From contig CALAZZ010000158.1 of the NCBI GenBank assembly GCA_937926515.1, positions 1 through 5,850 of the forward strand: DNA of 5,850 nucleotides, written 5' to 3'. The translations under genes were made by a program, and so were the position numbers. Below, one piece after another: positions 1-5,850 of this stretch. The notes under the pieces are model-generated. The model saw nothing but the letters and a program-made list of their open reading frames with translations, was not told the DNA's origin and did no database searches. Origin of the DNA: an uncultured Bacteroidales bacterium. GTDB taxonomy: Bacteria > Bacteroidota > Bacteroidia > Bacteroidales > F082. Every line of letters starts with the position of its first letter. The first letter of the stretch is position 1.

Positions 1-2115
1 TTTATTTATTATCAATCTTTTAGTTTTAATCAGACTGGGAGTGAAAAACTGAAGCAGGTAAAAGCCATTATTAATCTCTTCGGATGGGTGATACAAAACA
101 CGATGATTGCCTGCCGGCATCAAGCCTAAATCAATCTTATCGATTAATTTACCTGAAAGGTCGTAAATTGCAACATTCACTCTTTCCTGATGCTCAAGCC
201 TGAATTTTAAATACAGTTGGTCCTTTGCAGGATTGGGATATATCACAAAGGAATCAGTATGTAATTCATCTAAAACAACATGCATTCCTGTTTCAAAATG
301 AGAAGTCGAAACCAGTGTAGGTACGCTGTGAATATTTTCAACAGGATCAACCGTAAGGTAGTACATGGTATAAGAATTAAGCAGGCCTTCGGGGCTTATC
401 ATAATCTCTGTTTTTTCAGGGTTGATTGTTGCAACAAATGGAAAGGGATCACCTTCTCCATCAACCAAACTGATAATCGAACCAAGGTTATCACTTGTGA
501 TCTCTCCGCCACCAATCATGCGAACTTCCTGACTGAAATTGATATACAGATCAATGTCAGTAAACAGGTCATTAGTTCCTGGTTCCGGATCAAATGTGAT
601 AAAAGCACCAACTTCAGTTGAATAAGCTGATTGAAAAATTGATTTATTGCTATCGTCCTGTAAAAACAGAACCACCATTAAGTCATCCATCTCTTCTACA
701 TTTGTACCATCCATATTTGTACTTAGTGTTAATTGGTAAGGCACTTCGGCCTCCACACTAATATTGCTTCCATCAGCATCCGGCATCATTTTCATCATCA
801 CATGTTTGAATGATGTCTCACCATTTGAACCCACATTGCCTGTGGTAAGCTTTTCAATGACAATCATATGAAGTGTCACATTCTGCAGGTTGACAAATGA
901 AGTGACATTGACCTGTGCTGTTACTGTGGTGTTATCAATAATATGCTGGCCATCAAGCACAACAAAAGCGGGTGTGCCCAGAGAGGTGTTCAACGCATTA
1001 TTTACACCAGCTGAATTGGTTGGAGTGCTGCGACCATCTGTAAATAGCATGGGTACTGCATTTACGCCATAATAATCGCGCCTGACCCCTCCTTCAGGGG
1101 TATAATATGGGTCCCCCGATCCGGGCCAATTCATCTGATATTTGACTAAAGTGATAATATCAGCATTCTGTTCGACAAAAGCATTGAACACACCATTATT
1201 AAATGTGGCACAGGGCCCACAGGTGGAACTGGTGAATTCTTCAAATAGCGGTCTGCGGTCAACGGTTTGTGTGGGTATTCCAATTGATTGCTCAATCATG
1301 TCATTATCGGGCACATCATCATCGCCCAGGTTATTAACATTTGAAACCCAAACTTTCAAACTATAGGTACCAGGATCAATACTTAGAACCTGGTCACTTT
1401 GATAACTATATTTTTCACCAATTTCCAGGTTCAAACCACTCACTGAGGTTGTGGAAATTTCTCCTTCATCAATTTGCCAATTTAGATCAAAGGAGTTTAT
1501 GTTTTCAAGGCCAAAATTCGCCACATCTCCAGTAACATCCTGCTCCCCTACAAAGTAAGAAGGAACATCTACTGAAATCATCGCAAGGTCTAAATCGGCA
1601 GGGATTAATAATTCAATGTTGTCAAAATACCAGTCGTTGAGGTTATAACTGTTTCCACTAAAGAAAATACTGAATTGAAAAGATGTACTTCCTACATTAG
1701 CATTATCAATTACCACAAGAAGGTCACTTGCAGATATACTTGAATTTACTGTTTGTGTATGCACATCTGACCATGCCCCTCCCCCACTGCGAGTAGAAAC
1801 ACCTATGCTATAGGTCCCGGAATAATGGTCGATATTATATTTATAGATAAAGACTGCCTTTTCGGCTCCGCTAAGGTCAATCTGGGGCGAAACCAGCCTG
1901 GTTAAACCATTAAACTGTGGCGTCCAGGTTAATTTACCTTCTGGGGCCGTAGCTCCTGCATTGGAACTGTTCGAGATGCGCCAATTGTTTTGACCTTCGA
2001 CAGTCCACCCCTGTGGTGGCATACTGCCATTACTGAAATCCTCGTACAATACGCTTTGTCCCAAGAGTATACTTGAAGAAAGTAAAATCGAAAATAAGGT
2101 AAAGATTCTTTTCAT
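1..2115 (-). CDS. Secreted multidomain Omp28-type thioredoxin-fold protein with type IX sorting domain (3' end cut by window)
   Basis: My translation of the minus strand from ATG 2115 is open for 705 codons to the window edge. Seen in order: signal peptide (residues 1-20, MKRIFTLFSILLSSSILLGQ); a jelly-roll 'choice-of-anchor J'/MAM-like domain (about 22-172, opening YEDFSNGSMPPQGW); a CARDB-like beta domain (about 174-280); an Omp28-type thioredoxin-like domain (about 286-490) with EEFTSSTCGPCATF, so C299 and C302 form a CGPC pair, a candidate cis-Pro at P355 (NAVP), and the Omp28-like stretch NGETSFKHVMMKMMPDADG (431-449); an SbsA/Big_5-like Ig domain (about 503-610); and a Por-type sorting domain (about 624-705) starting YPNPAKDQL and ending TKRLIINK. 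Sorting tails usually stop at this point, so the stop codon is probably just outside the window. By family knowledge the protein is exported by Sec, moved across the outer membrane by the type IX system and surface-anchored or released. Extracellular disulfide chemistry is inferred from CGPC; the substrate is unknown. Confidence 0.9.
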   Translation of the reverse strand, partial: MKRIFTLFSILLSSSILLGQSVLYEDFSNGSMPPQGWTVEGQNNWRISNSSNAGATAPEGKLTWTPQFNGLTRLVSPQIDLSGAEKAVFIYKYNIDHYSGTYSIGVSTRSGGGAWSDVHTQTVNSSISASDLLVVIDNANVGSTSFQFSIFFSGNSYNLNDWYFDNIELLIPADLDLAMISVDVPSYFVGEQDVTGDVANFGLENINSFDLNWQIDEGEISTTSVSGLNLEIGEKYSYQSDQVLSIDPGTYSLKVWVSNVNNLGDDDVPDNDMIEQSIGIPTQTVDRRPLFEEFTSSTCGPCATFNNGVFNAFVEQNADIITLVKYQMNWPGSGDPYYTPEGGVRRDYYGVNAVPMLFTDGRSTPTNSAGVNNALNTSLGTPAFVVLDGQHIIDNTTVTAQVNVTSFVNLQNVTLHMIVIEKLTTGNVGSNGETSFKHVMMKMMPDADGSNISVEAEVPYQLTLSTNMDGTNVEEMDDLMVVLFLQDDSNKSIFQSAYSTEVGAFITFDPEPGTNDLFTDIDLYINFSQEVRMIGGGEITSDNLGSIISLVDGEGDPFPFVATINPEKTEIMISPEGLLNSYTMYYLTVDPVENIHSVPTLVSTSHFETGMHVVLDELHTDSFVIYPNPAKDQLYLKFRLEHQERVNVAIYDLSGKLIDKIDLGLMPAGNHRVLYHPSEEINNGFYLLQFFTPSLIKTKRLIINK

Positions 2116-2165
2116 AATGAATATTGTTTAAAATGGTTTAGTAATAAAAAAATATGACATGCTAT

Positions 2166-2275
2166 ATTACGAAATTATAGAAAAAAATAGCTCAATTTTC
2201 TCATTCTTTTAGAAACGATTCAACCAATAATTGTAGCCTCAAAACCAGAGGCTATTTAAAACATCATTTCGTAAT
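2166..2275. repeat. Long-range inverted repeat in the spacer upstream of the secreted protein gene
   Basis: ATTACGAAAT at 2166-2175 is the exact reverse complement of ATTTCGTAAT at 2266-2275. Extended outward on the inner side (2166-2178 against 2263-2275) the arms match at 12 of 13 positions. The arms start exactly 100 bases apart and enclose a smaller hairpin at 2234-2254. In a minus-strand transcript this could form an outer stem around an inner one. Alternatively the arms could be two copies of one protein-binding site in opposite orientation, or chance in AT-rich DNA. No function is known to me. Confidence 0.4.
2234..2254 (-). terminator. Possible hairpin terminator after the four-helix membrane protein gene
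   Basis: TAGCCTC (2234-2240) and GAGGCTA (2248-2254) form a perfect 7-bp stem with a 7-base loop, about 80 bases beyond the stop codon of the membrane protein gene. On the minus strand the stem is followed by CAATTATTGG rather than a clean T run, so it is a poor intrinsic terminator by the usual rule. It could instead be a structured element in the leader of the secreted protein gene. Confidence 0.3.
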
Positions 2276-2334
2276 GCCAGATAAAATAAGGTGGCCAATG
2301 GGTTATTCAAGCTATGGAACCAATTAAATATGTA

Positions 2335-2778
2335 TTAAAACCAGCCGGCATTCAAATTTCTGAAAGGCCATGGAATAGATATCAGAATAAGCAGGAAACC
2401 AACCAGGTAGAAATAAAACATCTTACGTGCACTTACTACCTGGTCTTCAATTTTCTTTGCAGTTGAATATCCAATCGTCACCAGCACAATGGCAACAAGC
2501 ATTAAACTAATGTGCTCTACAAGATAAAACCGATAAACCGGGTTTTTCATCGAAGATGAAGAAAAAACCACCAATGGGCTAATAAAGTAAAGTACAAGTC
2601 CGATAATCAATTGAATATGGGTGACGATTAATGTGATTAATGCAAACTTTCGAGCTGCTGTTGCTCCTTTTTTCTTTCCAAAGGCAGTTATATAAAGCAG
2701 CATAAGTGAGGTTAAAAATAAAAGGATAAGAATCCAGCGCAATCCTGAATGGCTGTGAACTAGTATGTTTCGTAGCAT
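2335..2778 (-). CDS. Four-helix membrane protein, 'cytochrome B'-like Bacteroidetes family
   Basis: The gene encodes 147 residues with four hydrophobic segments at about 12-32, 44-67, 83-104 and 120-137, so a small inner-membrane protein. Recognisable features are the N-terminal HSHSGLRW (7 residues from the start), the second-helix THIQLIIGLVLYFISP, RFYLVEH before the third helix, and the ending IPWPFR..AGWF. I recognise this pattern from Bacteroidetes proteins commonly labelled 'cytochrome B', but that label is not backed by a defined function that I know of. H8, H10, H54 and H89 lie in or at the edges of helices and could be heme ligands; this is inference. The ATG start fits, because the HSGLRW motif sits right behind it. 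The gene lies 83 bases after the ATPase stop, with its own candidate promoter, and 219 bases before the secreted protein gene. Confidence 0.85.
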   Translation of the reverse strand: MLRNILVHSHSGLRWILILLFLTSLMLLYITAFGKKKGATAARKFALITLIVTHIQLIIGLVLYFISPLVVFSSSSMKNPVYRFYLVEHISLMLVAIVLVTIGYSTAKKIEDQVVSARKMFYFYLVGFLLILISIPWPFRNLNAGWF

Positions 2779-2821
2779 CTTTTCTGTAAATTAATTAATG
2801 GTTTTTGATTTATTTGCCTGC

Positions 2822-2829
2822 CAAAAATA
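2822..2829 (-). promoter_or_regulatory. Candidate Bacteroidetes -7 promoter element for the four-helix membrane protein gene
   Basis: On the minus strand this reads TATTTTTG, a perfect match to the Bacteroidetes -7 consensus TAnnTTTG recognised by the primary sigma factor of that phylum. It lies in the 83-base gap after the ATPase stop. Transcription would start near 2815 and give a leader of roughly 35-40 bases before ATG 2778. The weak point is the -33 element: TTTG sequences exist at 2841-2844 and 2856-2859 (read on minus), but their spacings of 11 and 26 bases do not fit the usual 19-21 or so. Confidence 0.4.
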
Positions 2830-2861
2830 TACTTTTAATACAAATCTTTTACCTTCAAAAT

Positions 2862-3917
2862 TCAAAAGCTTAAAAATCGAACTGCACTGGCTTTAAAAAA
2901 CACATGAATAGCTTTGCCTGAAAAAAGTTTGAGGTTTTCAACAGATTCATCAGTTAACTTAACATGCAAAATAACCCCTGCATCAATAACGGCTTCGGTT
3001 CCAACCGCCAATTTATTAATGGACTGAACAATCCCCTCTAAATGATTTTGAGCACTTAGGGTAGGAGCCGATGTGGCCAAGGTGATCTGGTCTTCAGCAA
3101 TAATCAGCAGCCCCCGTCCTGAGGGTGCATTACTAAACAACCGTATTTGTATTCCGTTGATGTGAGCTACCTTCAACTTATCATTAGGTTGTTCATCCAG
3201 AATGGCTTCATAATAATTTCGCTGTCCGGTCAGGTGCGCAACAAACCCTGATGAAGGTGACTGAAAAACTTGGCGCATGGTGCCATATTGAACCAATTGA
3301 CCATCATGCATGATTCCCACTTTATCTGCCAGGCGAACTGCTTCTTCATAATCGTGCGTTACATGCAACATGGTTATACCATCATTCTTCAATTGAGCCA
3401 ATATCTCGCGCAGGCTTGCACGCATCTGAACATCAAGCGCTGATAAAGGTTCATCCAGCAAAAGGATTTTTGGATCTGCAGCCAGGGCGCGTGCAATTGA
3501 AACACGTTGAATTTCTCCACCACTGAGTGTTTCAGGTTTTCGATTCAATAAATGTGACACAGACATCCGAGCTGCCAGCTCATGAGTACGGGTAGCCTTT
3601 TCTGATCTTGTCATATTCATTTCATTCAATGAATAAGCAATATTGGACTTTACATTTAGGTGTGGAAACAAAGCAGCATGCTGAAAAATGAAAGCTGCTG
3701 ACCGTTTCTGAACCGCATTATTAGTAATATCCACTCCGTTTATATGTATAGAGCCTGCATCAGTTTTCTGAAACCCACTTATCAATTCCAGTATAAGTGA
3801 CTTACCTGAACCCGAAGGTCCCAGGAGCACAAAATGTGAACCTTTATCCACCTTAAAGCTCACAGGCCCAAGCCTGAAGTTTTCAAATTGTTTGCTAAGA
3901 TCCCTAACTTCGAGCAT
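2862..3917 (-). CDS. modC: ABC importer ATPase, molybdate/tungstate type (ModC/WtpC-like), with C-terminal TOBE domain
   Basis: This 351-residue ATPase would power uptake of an oxyanion, probably molybdate or tungstate, from the cytoplasmic face of the importer. Visible motifs: Walker A GPSGSGKS (33-40), Q-loop Gln79, signature LSGGE (131-135, the usual ModC variant of LSGGQ), Walker B ILLLDEP (151-157), D-loop SALD (159-162) and switch His188. After about residue 232 comes a regulatory region ending in a TOBE/Mop-like domain (about 292-347, LEGIVQSINKLAVGTEAVI...). In relatives this domain can bind the oxyanion and inhibit transport. The length is normal for ModC. I chose ATG 3917 because family members begin close to 'MLEVRDLSK'; an in-frame GTG two codons upstream (3923) is possible. 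The start overlaps the end of the permease gene by 14 bases, so translational coupling is likely. The family is certain; the substrate is less so, since sulfate and Fe(III) ATPases are similar. Confidence 0.9.
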   Translation of the reverse strand: MLEVRDLSKQFENFRLGPVSFKVDKGSHFVLLGPSGSGKSLILELISGFQKTDAGSIHINGVDITNNAVQKRSAAFIFQHAALFPHLNVKSNIAYSLNEMNMTRSEKATRTHELAARMSVSHLLNRKPETLSGGEIQRVSIARALAADPKILLLDEPLSALDVQMRASLREILAQLKNDGITMLHVTHDYEEAVRLADKVGIMHDGQLVQYGTMRQVFQSPSSGFVAHLTGQRNYYEAILDEQPNDKLKVAHINGIQIRLFSNAPSGRGLLIIAEDQITLATSAPTLSAQNHLEGIVQSINKLAVGTEAVIDAGVILHVKLTDESVENLKLFSGKAIHVFFKASAVRFLSF

Positions 3918-4692
3918 GGTCACTGTTCTTAGTTAGCATCCGTAAACCAATAAATACGATCAGGCTCACAAGAATAAATAATACAGACACGGGTTGAGCT
4001 GCTTTTAATCCAAAAGCATTGAACCTGTCAAAAATCAATACCGGAGCAGTAAACGGGTTGTAGGCAATAATGACCACAGCCCCAAATTCACTCATACCTC
4101 GTGCAAACATCATTACAAAGCCACTCATAATACCACGCAATGCAAGTGGTACACTTATCGTAAAGAACATACGCAACGGACTGGCGCCAAGGTTTAAAGC
4201 TGCTTTCTCAAGCTTCTGTGGGACAGCGGCAAAAGCATCTCTGGCTCCATTGATCAAAAAAGGCAGGCTCACAAATGCCATCGCCACAATAATTCCTGCA
4301 GGACGATCAACAAAGTCAATTCCAATTGAGCCTGCCAGTTTACCAAAACCGGTATCACGATTCAATACACCCAGGACTGCTATACCTGCAGCCGAATGCG
4401 GTATCATAACAGGAACATCAATCAGACCAGACACGAACCTTTTTAAGGGAAAATTATAACGGGCTAGATACCAAGCAAAAGGAATAGCAAAGATGCCAAA
4501 AAACAGGGTCGCTAACATAGCAAGTACAAGTGACCTGGCGATGCTGCTGCTTACTTCCTTGTCGCTTACAGTATCAATAAGTGCTTGTGGCGAGCTCGCA
4601 AGGAACATATTAATCAGTGGGGCCGCAATAAATAACAGTACCAATCCACCAAGCAGGGCAATTGCATAATAAAAAAGGCTTTTTTTACCCAT
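3904..4692 (-). CDS. modB: ABC importer permease, molybdate/tungstate type (ModB/WtpB-like)
   Basis: This 262-residue inner-membrane protein has about six hydrophobic segments (near 9-31, 54-77, 90-112, 133-150, 187-209 and 236-253). It carries the BPD permease EAA loop at about 162-184 (EKAALNLGASPLRMFFTISV), which docks the ATPase. The stretch GMSEFGAVVIIAYNPFTAP (199-217) is characteristic of ModB and, especially, archaeal-type WtpB tungstate/molybdate permeases. It would form the homodimeric channel working with the ATPase encoded by the overlapping gene downstream. ATG 4692 gives the expected N-terminus (MGKKS then a hydrophobic helix). It starts 37 bases after the peptidase stop and I see no TAnnTTTG element in that gap, so read-through from the peptidase gene is plausible. 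The partner periplasmic binding protein gene, usually adjacent, is not in this window. Confidence 0.9.
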   Translation of the reverse strand: MGKKSLFYYAIALLGGLVLLFIAAPLINMFLASSPQALIDTVSDKEVSSSIARSLVLAMLATLFFGIFAIPFAWYLARYNFPLKRFVSGLIDVPVMIPHSAAGIAVLGVLNRDTGFGKLAGSIGIDFVDRPAGIIVAMAFVSLPFLINGARDAFAAVPQKLEKAALNLGASPLRMFFTISVPLALRGIMSGFVMMFARGMSEFGAVVIIAYNPFTAPVLIFDRFNAFGLKAAQPVSVLFILVSLIVFIGLRMLTKNSDHARS

Positions 4693-4708
4693 AATTGTTT
4701 AGTTAATA

Positions 4709-4722
4709 CCATTATTTAATGG
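4709..4722. repeat. Small palindrome between the peptidase and permease genes
   Basis: CCATT (4709-4713) pairs with AATGG (4718-4722) around a 4-base loop in the 37-base gap. The stem is only 5 bp and has no T run after it, so it is unlikely to terminate transcription. It may be chance. Confidence 0.2.
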
Positions 4723-4729
4723 CGATGAA

Positions 4730-5850
4730 TCACATCCTTATCTTGTCACGAATATGAGCAGGTAAAGCATCCTTGTGCAAAAAGAAGTTAATGGTTTTAT
4801 ATTTGACAAATGCCTCTGAGGCGTACAAATAACCTTCATATATATGGTCTTCTGTACCCCATGAATTTTTTACCTTGTAGTACGTAGATCCATTCTGATC
4901 CTGAGCTATTCCAACGAACAACATACCATGATCATCAGTTGTTTCATAATTGTCATATGCCTTTTGTCTTAATTCAGGCGTAATTACTTTCTCAGGCAAA
5001 GGTTCGTCAAAACTATACAGGGCTTTCTGCCGTTCTTCTGCTGTAAGGCTTTCCCATCGTTCACGTTCAGTTCCTCCTATCTCTTCAATGTTCTCATCAG
5101 GAACAACAGCCAGACCTTTACGCCACGAAAAACCTTTTTCGCTAATGTCTGCACCCCAAGCTACAGTATATCCGTTTGAGAGGGCATAATGAAGTGTTTC
5201 CATAAATTCATCAAGCGGCAAATTCCATGTTTGACTCCACATCCAATTGTCGGGTATTTCCATGATGAAAGGTTCATAATAATCACGATGCATTAATGAG
5301 GTTATTTCGATATAATCATCCATATTCAATCCCATTTCATCAGCAAAAGATTGAGGTGTATAGGTTTTACCTTCATACATAAAAGAATCTGGATAGGCAC
5401 CAAGATAGGTATCCAATAAAAGTTCAAATCCCTGATGCCAAACAGGGGTCAGGCGTCTGTTTTTGTTCTTTATCACAGCATCGCAGTATGCTTTTAGTAC
5501 AGCATCCATTTCGCCATGTGTATGCTTCTCCTCACCAATCACCAGCCCATGATAGGCTTCTTCGGGCACCATTCCATAATTTTGACTCACATGCGAAACA
5601 TCACTGAACCCTCCTCCTGCTGCCAGGTTAAGATGACCATGAAGTCGCACATATTTTTTTGCTTTGTCAGAATAAGCATGCCGAACAATGAACATTTCAG
5701 AAAGATTTACCTCTTTATTTCTCAATCTCATTATCTCAGCTTCAAAAAGTGCATTGCCGGAAAAGCACCAGCAAGTTCCTGACCGGAATTGGTTAGGTAC
5801 AGCGGTATGTGGTACCTCAAATGTTGAAGTAAATACGAAGCCTTTTGTTT
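4730..5850 (-). CDS. C1 family cysteine peptidase, bleomycin hydrolase/aminopeptidase C-like (5' end cut by window)
   Basis: The frame is open to the window edge; complete codons start at 5848 and give 372 visible residues. The N-terminus, probably including a start codon and perhaps a signal peptide, lies outside. An internal ATG at 5731 is not the true start, because the catalytic Cys lies upstream of it. Papain-type residues, numbered from codon 5848: oxyanion-hole Gln20 and nucleophile Cys26 in NQFRSGTCWCFSG (six apart, as in papain), catalytic His307 in DDHGM (codon 4930-4928) and Asn328 in KNSWG (codon 4867-4865). The stretches LSEMFIVRHAYSDKA and GGFSDVSHVSQNYGMVPEEAY match the C1B (bleomycin hydrolase/PepC) subgroup as found in Bacteroidetes. 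These enzymes usually act as aminopeptidases, often as hexameric barrels with active sites inside. All catalytic residues are present, so the enzyme should be active. Its location (cytoplasm or periplasm) cannot be decided without the N-terminus. It may be co-transcribed with the importer genes 37 bases downstream. Confidence 0.93.
   Translation of the reverse strand, partial: TKGFVFTSTFEVPHTAVPNQFRSGTCWCFSGNALFEAEIMRLRNKEVNLSEMFIVRHAYSDKAKKYVRLHGHLNLAAGGGFSDVSHVSQNYGMVPEEAYHGLVIGEEKHTHGEMDAVLKAYCDAVIKNKNRRLTPVWHQGFELLLDTYLGAYPDSFMYEGKTYTPQSFADEMGLNMDDYIEITSLMHRDYYEPFIMEIPDNWMWSQTWNLPLDEFMETLHYALSNGYTVAWGADISEKGFSWRKGLAVVPDENIEEIGGTERERWESLTAEERQKALYSFDEPLPEKVITPELRQKAYDNYETTDDHGMLFVGIAQDQNGSTYYKVKNSWGTEDHIYEGYLYASEAFVKYKTINFFLHKDALPAHIRDKIRM

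Noticed and set aside
280..621. Plus-strand open frame of 113 codons, and other shorter plus-strand frames between 890 and 1535
   Set aside because: They run antisense to the secreted protein gene, which is open for 705 codons with recognisable domains; these frames have no recognisable features.
2170..2177. TAATTTCG on the minus strand as a promoter -7 element for the secreted protein gene
   Set aside because: It matches TAnnTTTG at only five of the six fixed positions, and no TTTG lies at the expected upstream spacing. It also overlaps the inverted repeat arm. Too weak to list as a promoter.
4070..4459. Plus-strand open frame of 129 codons
   Set aside because: It lies wholly opposite the permease coding region, whose motifs are clear, and its translation shows no recognisable domain.
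2335..4692. Functional link between the four-helix 'cytochrome B'-like protein and the Mo/W-type importer
   Set aside because: A separate candidate promoter lies between them, no molybdoenzyme or cofactor gene is present, and adjacency alone is not enough.
4950..5782. Plus-strand open frames at 4950-5189 and 5516-5782
   Set aside because: Both are antisense to the C1 peptidase, whose catalytic residues are intact on the other strand.
1..5850. Search for tRNA, rRNA, riboswitch, CRISPR, insertion sequence or phage signals
   Set aside because: Coding regions fill nearly the whole window, the gaps are at most 219 bases, and no tandem spaced repeats, transposase motifs or structured RNA signatures were seen.

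Overview
The window looks like a chromosomal segment of a Bacteroidetes (Bacteroidota) bacterium. The evidence is a Por-type (type IX) secretion C-terminal sorting domain on a large secreted protein, a short four-helix membrane protein of a type I recognise from this phylum, a Bacteroidetes-style -7 promoter element (TAnnTTTG), no clear Shine-Dalgarno sequences, and an AT-rich base composition. All five genes lie on the minus strand, so they read from high to low coordinates. Both end genes run off the window.

Layout in transcription order. (1) 5848-4730: papain-fold C1 peptidase of the bleomycin hydrolase / aminopeptidase C group, missing only its N-terminus; the catalytic Cys lies close to the window edge. 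(2) 4692-3904: permease of a molybdate/tungstate-type ABC importer (ModB/WtpB-like). (3) 3917-2862: its ATPase with a C-terminal TOBE domain (ModC/WtpC-like), overlapping the permease gene by 14 bases. (4) 2778-2335: small four-helix membrane protein, often called 'cytochrome B' in this phylum, with its own candidate promoter. (5) 2115-1: large modular secreted protein with signal peptide, jelly-roll (choice-of-anchor J-like) domain, CARDB-like domain, Omp28-type thioredoxin domain with a CGPC motif, SbsA/Big_5-like Ig domain and type IX sorting tail. It is open over 705 codons and probably lacks only its last codon or two.

The permease and ATPase form an overlapping pair that may be co-transcribed with the peptidase (37-base gap). 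No substrate-binding protein gene lies next to them, so the importer's specificity rests on subunit similarity alone. The last two genes look like separate units: a candidate promoter lies before gene 4, and a 219-base spacer with a small hairpin and a long-range inverted repeat lies before gene 5. I found no RNA genes, CRISPR arrays, insertion sequences or phage genes. The window reads as ordinary Bacteroidetes chromosome, and I see no clear evidence of a new multi-gene system.
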